Shown here: positions 60,873-64,000 of the stretch, piece after piece
Layout of the letters: every line of letters starts with the position of its first letter
How positions within the stretch are numbered: the first letter of the stretch is position 1
DNA from: DASXMT01 sp963803065
Lineage (GTDB): Bacteria; Actinomycetota; Acidimicrobiia; Acidimicrobiales; RAAP-2
DNA: 64,000 bases
Assembly (NCBI GenBank): GCA_963803065.1
Contig: CAWDKW010000004.1
Span: 496,001-560,000, forward strand
Reading direction: 5' to 3'
Program-made: the position numbers and the translations under genes
Notes under the pieces: model-generated
The model's input: only the letters and a program-made list of their open reading frames with translations
The model's database searches: none
Told to the model about the DNA's origin: nothing

Positions 60873-61955
60873 ATGATGACGACCAAGGTGTACCAGCTGC
60901 CCGTGGACAAGACCGGGTGGCAGACGGAGGACAAGTCGGGGACGGCCACGTTCACCTGGGAATACGACGACGGGCGTGAGAAGCTCATCAACCTCTACGA
61001 GAAGGGCAAGAAGAAGCAGTGGGACGCGGCCGAGCGGATCGACTGGTCCCACGACCCGGACCTGGAGAACCCCCTCCAGCTGCCCGACGAGCTGGTGCCC
61101 ATATACGGATCGCCGGTGTGGGACAGGCTCAACAAAGCCGAGCGGGGCAACGTGCGGCGGAACATGGTGGCCTGGCAGTTCAGCCAGTTCCTCCACGGCG
61201 AGCAAGGTGCGCTGATCTGCACAGCCAAGATCGTCGAAACGGTCCCCGACATCGACTCGAAGTTCTATGCGGCCACCCAGGTCATGGACGAGGCGCGCCA
61301 CGTCGAGACCTACTCCCGGTACCTGGACAAGATCGAGACCGCCTATCCGATCAATGGCAACCTGAAGTCGCTGCTCCATGACGTGCTCACCGACTCGCGG
61401 TGGGATATGACCTACCTCGGCATGCAGGTGTTGATCGAGGGCCTGGCCCTCGCTGCCTTCGGACTCATCCGGAGCACGGCCGGCGACCCCCTGGGCAAGG
61501 CGGTCAACGCCTACGTCATGCAGGACGAGGCCCGCCACGTCATGTTCGGCCGGCTGGCACTGCGCGACTACTACCCGCAGCTCACCCAGGCCGAGCGCGA
61601 CGACCGCGAGGAGTTCTGCGCCGACGCCTGCTACCGGATGCGCGACCGCTTCCTGGGGGAGGAGTTGTGGCAGCGGCTCGGCTACGACCCAGACGAGTGC
61701 ATCGAATTCGTCAATCAGAGCGAGAGCCAGCGGGTGTTCCGCAGCTTGTTGTTCACCAGGATCGTGCCCACGTTGAAGGACGTCGGTTTGTGGGGACCGA
61801 AGATGCGCCAGACCTTCGCCGACATGGACGTCATCGGCTACGAATCGACGGACCTCGATGCGGTGATGGCCGAGGACGAGGAGGTCGCCGAGGCGATCGA
61901 CATCCAGCGCGCTCACCTCGATCAGGCCATCGCCGAGGGCTCGCCTGTCGACTGA
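60873..61955 (+). CDS. Ferritin-like diiron protein (R2-like)
   Basis: The 360-residue all-helical protein shows two E(D)xxH-type iron-binding pairs: FLHGEQGAL and MDEARHVETY in the first half, EGLALAAFG and QDEARHVMFG in the second. That is the four-helix diiron arrangement of the ferritin/R2 superfamily, as in AurF-like oxygenases, acyl-ACP desaturases and R2-like oxidases. The reaction is unknown. The ATGs at 60873 and 60876 are equivalent. It precedes an LLM oxidoreductase in the same direction, with a 160 nt gap that shows nothing recognisable. Confidence 0.83.
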   Translation: MMTTKVYQLPVDKTGWQTEDKSGTATFTWEYDDGREKLINLYEKGKKKQWDAAERIDWSHDPDLENPLQLPDELVPIYGSPVWDRLNKAERGNVRRNMVAWQFSQFLHGEQGALICTAKIVETVPDIDSKFYAATQVMDEARHVETYSRYLDKIETAYPINGNLKSLLHDVLTDSRWDMTYLGMQVLIEGLALAAFGLIRSTAGDPLGKAVNAYVMQDEARHVMFGRLALRDYYPQLTQAERDDREEFCADACYRMRDRFLGEELWQRLGYDPDECIEFVNQSESQRVFRSLLFTRIVPTLKDVGLWGPKMRQTFADMDVIGYESTDLDAVMAEDEEVAEAIDIQRAHLDQAIAEGSPVD

Positions 61956-62115
61956 CCCCGACCCCCTCGCCGGGGTTCACCGGCGGCTCACCATCGGACG
62001 TGCGAGAAGACGTGTGGGAGTCTTTGCCGTTTCGACCTCCGACCTCGGTCTACGCGAACATGCCTGGTGTCGGGGCGAACCCGGTCCGTTGAGTCGCCGA
62101 ATGTGAGAGGGAACG

Positions 62116-63165
62116 ATGAAGATCACCACCACGCTGAGCTACGCGGGCAAGTTCCGGGAGTCGGCGGCCCAGGTCGCCGAGTTCGAACGGGCCGGCCTCG
62201 ATCTGGTGTGGGTGGCCGAGGCCTACGGGCTCGATGGTCCGAGCATGATGGGCTACCTTGCCGCACTGACCGAAAAGGTCGAGATCGGCTCGGCCATCCT
62301 CCCCATCTACACCCGTACCCCCACCTTGATCGCCATGACGGCAGCGGGCATCGATGCTCTGTCGGAGGGCCGCTTCCATCTGGGCCTCGGAGCATCGGGG
62401 CCACAAGTGATCGAGGGGTTCCACGGCGTGCCCTACACGGCCCCGATCGCCCGGACCCGGGAGGTGATCGAGATCTGTCGGAAGGTCTGGGCCCGGGAGG
62501 AGCCGCTCACCTATGAGGGCGAGGTGTTCACGGTGCCGCTCCCGCCCGGACAGGGGACGGGGCTGGGCAAGGCGCTCAAGATCATCGGCCGGCCGGTCCG
62601 CGCCGACATCCCGGTCTGGGTGGCCTCGCTCGGGGAGAAGAACGTGACCATGACGGCGGAAGTGGCCAACGGCTGGCTGCCGATGCTCTTCATTCCCGAG
62701 AAGGCGAAGGCGGTATGGGGTCCCGCCCTTGACGCCGGTCTGGCCAAGCGCGACGCCTCCCTCGGGCCCCTGTCGATCGCCGCCGGCGGGGTGCTCGCCA
62801 TCGGCGACGGGGACGACGTGACGGCCGTGCGCCAACTTTCCCGGCCGAGCTTGGCCCTCTATATCGGGGGGATGGGTGCGCGGGGCCGGAACTTCTACAA
62901 CGACGTCGCCCGCCGATCGGGCTACGAGGACGCGGCCACGAGGATCCAGGACCTGTACTTGAGGGGCGAGAAGGCTGAGGCGGAGGCGGCGGTTCCCGAG
63001 GAGCTGCTGGAGCTGACCTCGCTGTGCGGGCCCGCCGGCTACGTCGCCGAGCGCATTGCCGCCTTTGCCGAGGCGGGGGTCACCCACCTCCAGGTATCGC
63101 CGGTGCCCATCGGCGACCAACGGGCGGTCGACCTCATTGAGCAGGTGAGGGAGCTGGCTGGTTGA
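62116..63165 (+). CDS. LLM-class F420-dependent oxidoreductase
   Basis: The 349-residue TIM-barrel protein belongs to the luciferase-like monooxygenase superfamily. It begins MKITTTLSYAGKFRESAAQVAEFERAGLDLVWVAEAYG and has GSAILPIYTRTPTLIAMTAAGIDALSEGRFHLGLGASGPQVIEGFHG, a pattern seen in actinobacterial F420-dependent enzymes. The cofD and cofE genes 58 kb away show that F420 is available. GAGAGG lies before the ATG. The substrate is unknown. Confidence 0.9.
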   Translation: MKITTTLSYAGKFRESAAQVAEFERAGLDLVWVAEAYGLDGPSMMGYLAALTEKVEIGSAILPIYTRTPTLIAMTAAGIDALSEGRFHLGLGASGPQVIEGFHGVPYTAPIARTREVIEICRKVWAREEPLTYEGEVFTVPLPPGQGTGLGKALKIIGRPVRADIPVWVASLGEKNVTMTAEVANGWLPMLFIPEKAKAVWGPALDAGLAKRDASLGPLSIAAGGVLAIGDGDDVTAVRQLSRPSLALYIGGMGARGRNFYNDVARRSGYEDAATRIQDLYLRGEKAEAEAAVPEELLELTSLCGPAGYVAERIAAFAEAGVTHLQVSPVPIGDQRAVDLIEQVRELAG

Positions 63166-63195
63166 CGCTGGCGGCATCGGCCGGGCGGAGGCGGG

Positions 63196-64000
63196 TCAGT
63201 CCCCTACGTCGTGGAGCTCGAAATCGGGATACCGGTGGGCGGCGAGCTGGCGGAACCCGTCGCGCCATGAGGTCTCGCATCGCCCCAGCACCTCGTGCAT
63301 GAGGGTGGTGTCCATCTGCCCGGCCGGGTAGGTGCCGTCGGTGTACTTGAATATGGGCTCGATGCCCAACAGCTGGCCCACGTAGGTGCAATAGTCCTCG
63401 ATGCTGACCGCCTCGTCGCCGCAAAAGTTCACGGTGATGGCCGGTAGGCGTCCCGCATCGAAGGCGGCGATGGCCAGGCGGACGGCGTCGCCCTGCCACA
63501 TGACCGATGCACCCCGGGGCTCGGTCGGGTTGACCCAGACCTCTTTACCCCGCACCATGCGGTCGAGCCGGACGGCCGGGCCCGTGGCGTCGAAACCGTA
63601 GACCGCCCCGATGCGGAGGATGATGGTGGGGATCTGCCACTGTTCCGAGACGAAGCGGACCAGGTGCTCGGCGGCGATCTTGGACATGCTGTAGGCAGGG
63701 ATGGTGGCTCCGTAGGGGTCGCTCTCGGTGCGCGGGTGGTCGGCGTGGGCGTAGACCCCTCCGGTGGAGCAGTGGACGAAGGTCTTCACCGACCTGCAGT
63801 GGACCATCAGCCGGCCGGTACCCTGCACGTTGACCTCGAAGGTGTGAGCCATGTCCTTCTCCGAGTCCATGGCCACCATCGCCCCGGCGTGGAAGACGTA
63901 GTCGAAGTCGTCGGGAAGATCGTCGAAGCGGTCCGTGGCCAGGTCCTTCTTGACGCAGGTCACCCCGAGGGACTCGAGCTCGCTACGTTGGGCGGGATCG
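63196..64000 (-). CDS. NAD-dependent epimerase/dehydratase (5' end outside window)
   Basis: The frame is open to the window edge, so about 268 C-terminal residues are visible. It has HAGAMVAM, the active-site HCSTGGVYA and PAYSMSKIAAEHLVRF (YxxxK), RIGAVYGFD and a TWRDGFRQ-like end. It is an extended SDR that may act on a nucleotide sugar or other cofactor-linked alcohol. The N-terminal GxxGxxG lies outside the window. GTG 63963 is an internal codon: reading continues upstream (DPAQRSELESLG). Confidence 0.82.
   Translation of the reverse strand, partial: DPAQRSELESLGVTCVKKDLATDRFDDLPDDFDYVFHAGAMVAMDSEKDMAHTFEVNVQGTGRLMVHCRSVKTFVHCSTGGVYAHADHPRTESDPYGATIPAYSMSKIAAEHLVRFVSEQWQIPTIILRIGAVYGFDATGPAVRLDRMVRGKEVWVNPTEPRGASVMWQGDAVRLAIAAFDAGRLPAITVNFCGDEAVSIEDYCTYVGQLLGIEPIFKYTDGTYPAGQMDTTLMHEVLGRCETSWRDGFRQLAAHRYPDFELHDVGD

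Overview
This 64 kb window is high-GC, gene-dense bacterial chromosome. The gene content points to Actinomycetota, most likely the class Acidimicrobiia or a close relative. The evidence is coenzyme F420 synthesis (CofD, CofE) with an F420-dependent (LLM) oxidoreductase, a DUF5719 protein beside a very large membrane glycosyltransferase, a DUF3039 protein, the biotin synthase helper BsaP, a group 2 truncated haemoglobin, and many apparently leaderless genes. I saw no tRNA, rRNA, insertion sequence, CRISPR array or prophage. The assignment is inference from gene content and was not checked by a search.

Layout. 1-314: 3' end of a sugar epimerase. 463-2450: DEAD-box helicase and FKBP isomerase. 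2466-4173 (minus): cofD-cofE. 4287-8797: three consecutive GT4 glycosyltransferases and a nucleotide-sugar reductase or epimerase. 8986-14682: a coiled-coil protein, then a giant GT2/membrane glycosyltransferase split by a frameshift, then DUF5719. 14781-21837: Rossmann protein, FtsH, CPBP protease, a polytopic membrane protein and a small lipoprotein. 21892-24680: phosphomannomutase, Trm112-like protein and sugar-phosphate isomerase. 24840-25121: a large structured RNA ahead of hpf. 25228-31393: hpf, secA, prfB, ftsE and ftsX. 31474-36914: serine hydrolase, globin, nucleotidyltransferase, acyl-CoA synthetase and acyl-CoA dehydrogenase. 36922-37401: an archaeal-type riboflavin synthase. 37555-40932: bioA-bioF-bioD. 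40883-45972: radical SAM protein with a LexA-type operator, an SDR remnant, Nudix hydrolase, MTHFR-like protein, TMEM175 channel and an ABC-F ATPase. 46135-51349: Dus, Maf, DUF3039, adenosine/adenine deaminase and an ABC exporter. 51406-52715: bsaP-bioB. 52780-57445: acyl-CoA dehydrogenase, two hydrolases and ahcY. 57508-64000: DUF4232 lipoprotein, gamma-carbonic anhydrase, ECF42-type sigma factor with its YCII partner, a ferritin-like diiron protein, an LLM oxidoreductase and the 5' part of another epimerase.

How the genes work together. Several sets make activated sugars and cell-surface glycans: epimerases, phosphomannomutase, phosphosugar isomerase, nucleotidyltransferase, GT4 enzymes, the giant glycosyltransferase and DUF5719. 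Biotin synthesis is complete from KAPA onward but split over two loci. Riboflavin synthase and CofD/CofE belong to flavin and F420 metabolism. SecA, RF2, FtsEX and FtsH are housekeeping.

Four patterns stand out. (1) About sixteen genes have a TANNNT -10 box 6-9 nt before the start codon, which predicts leaderless mRNAs. (2) Several gene 3' ends carry short tandem duplications that copy the stop codon. (3) Three genes have one-base frameshifts in G/C runs inside low-complexity linkers or tails, consistent with sequence errors or relaxed selection. (4) Small regulatory systems can be read directly: a LexA box, an ECF42-type promoter, and an operator with three half-sites.
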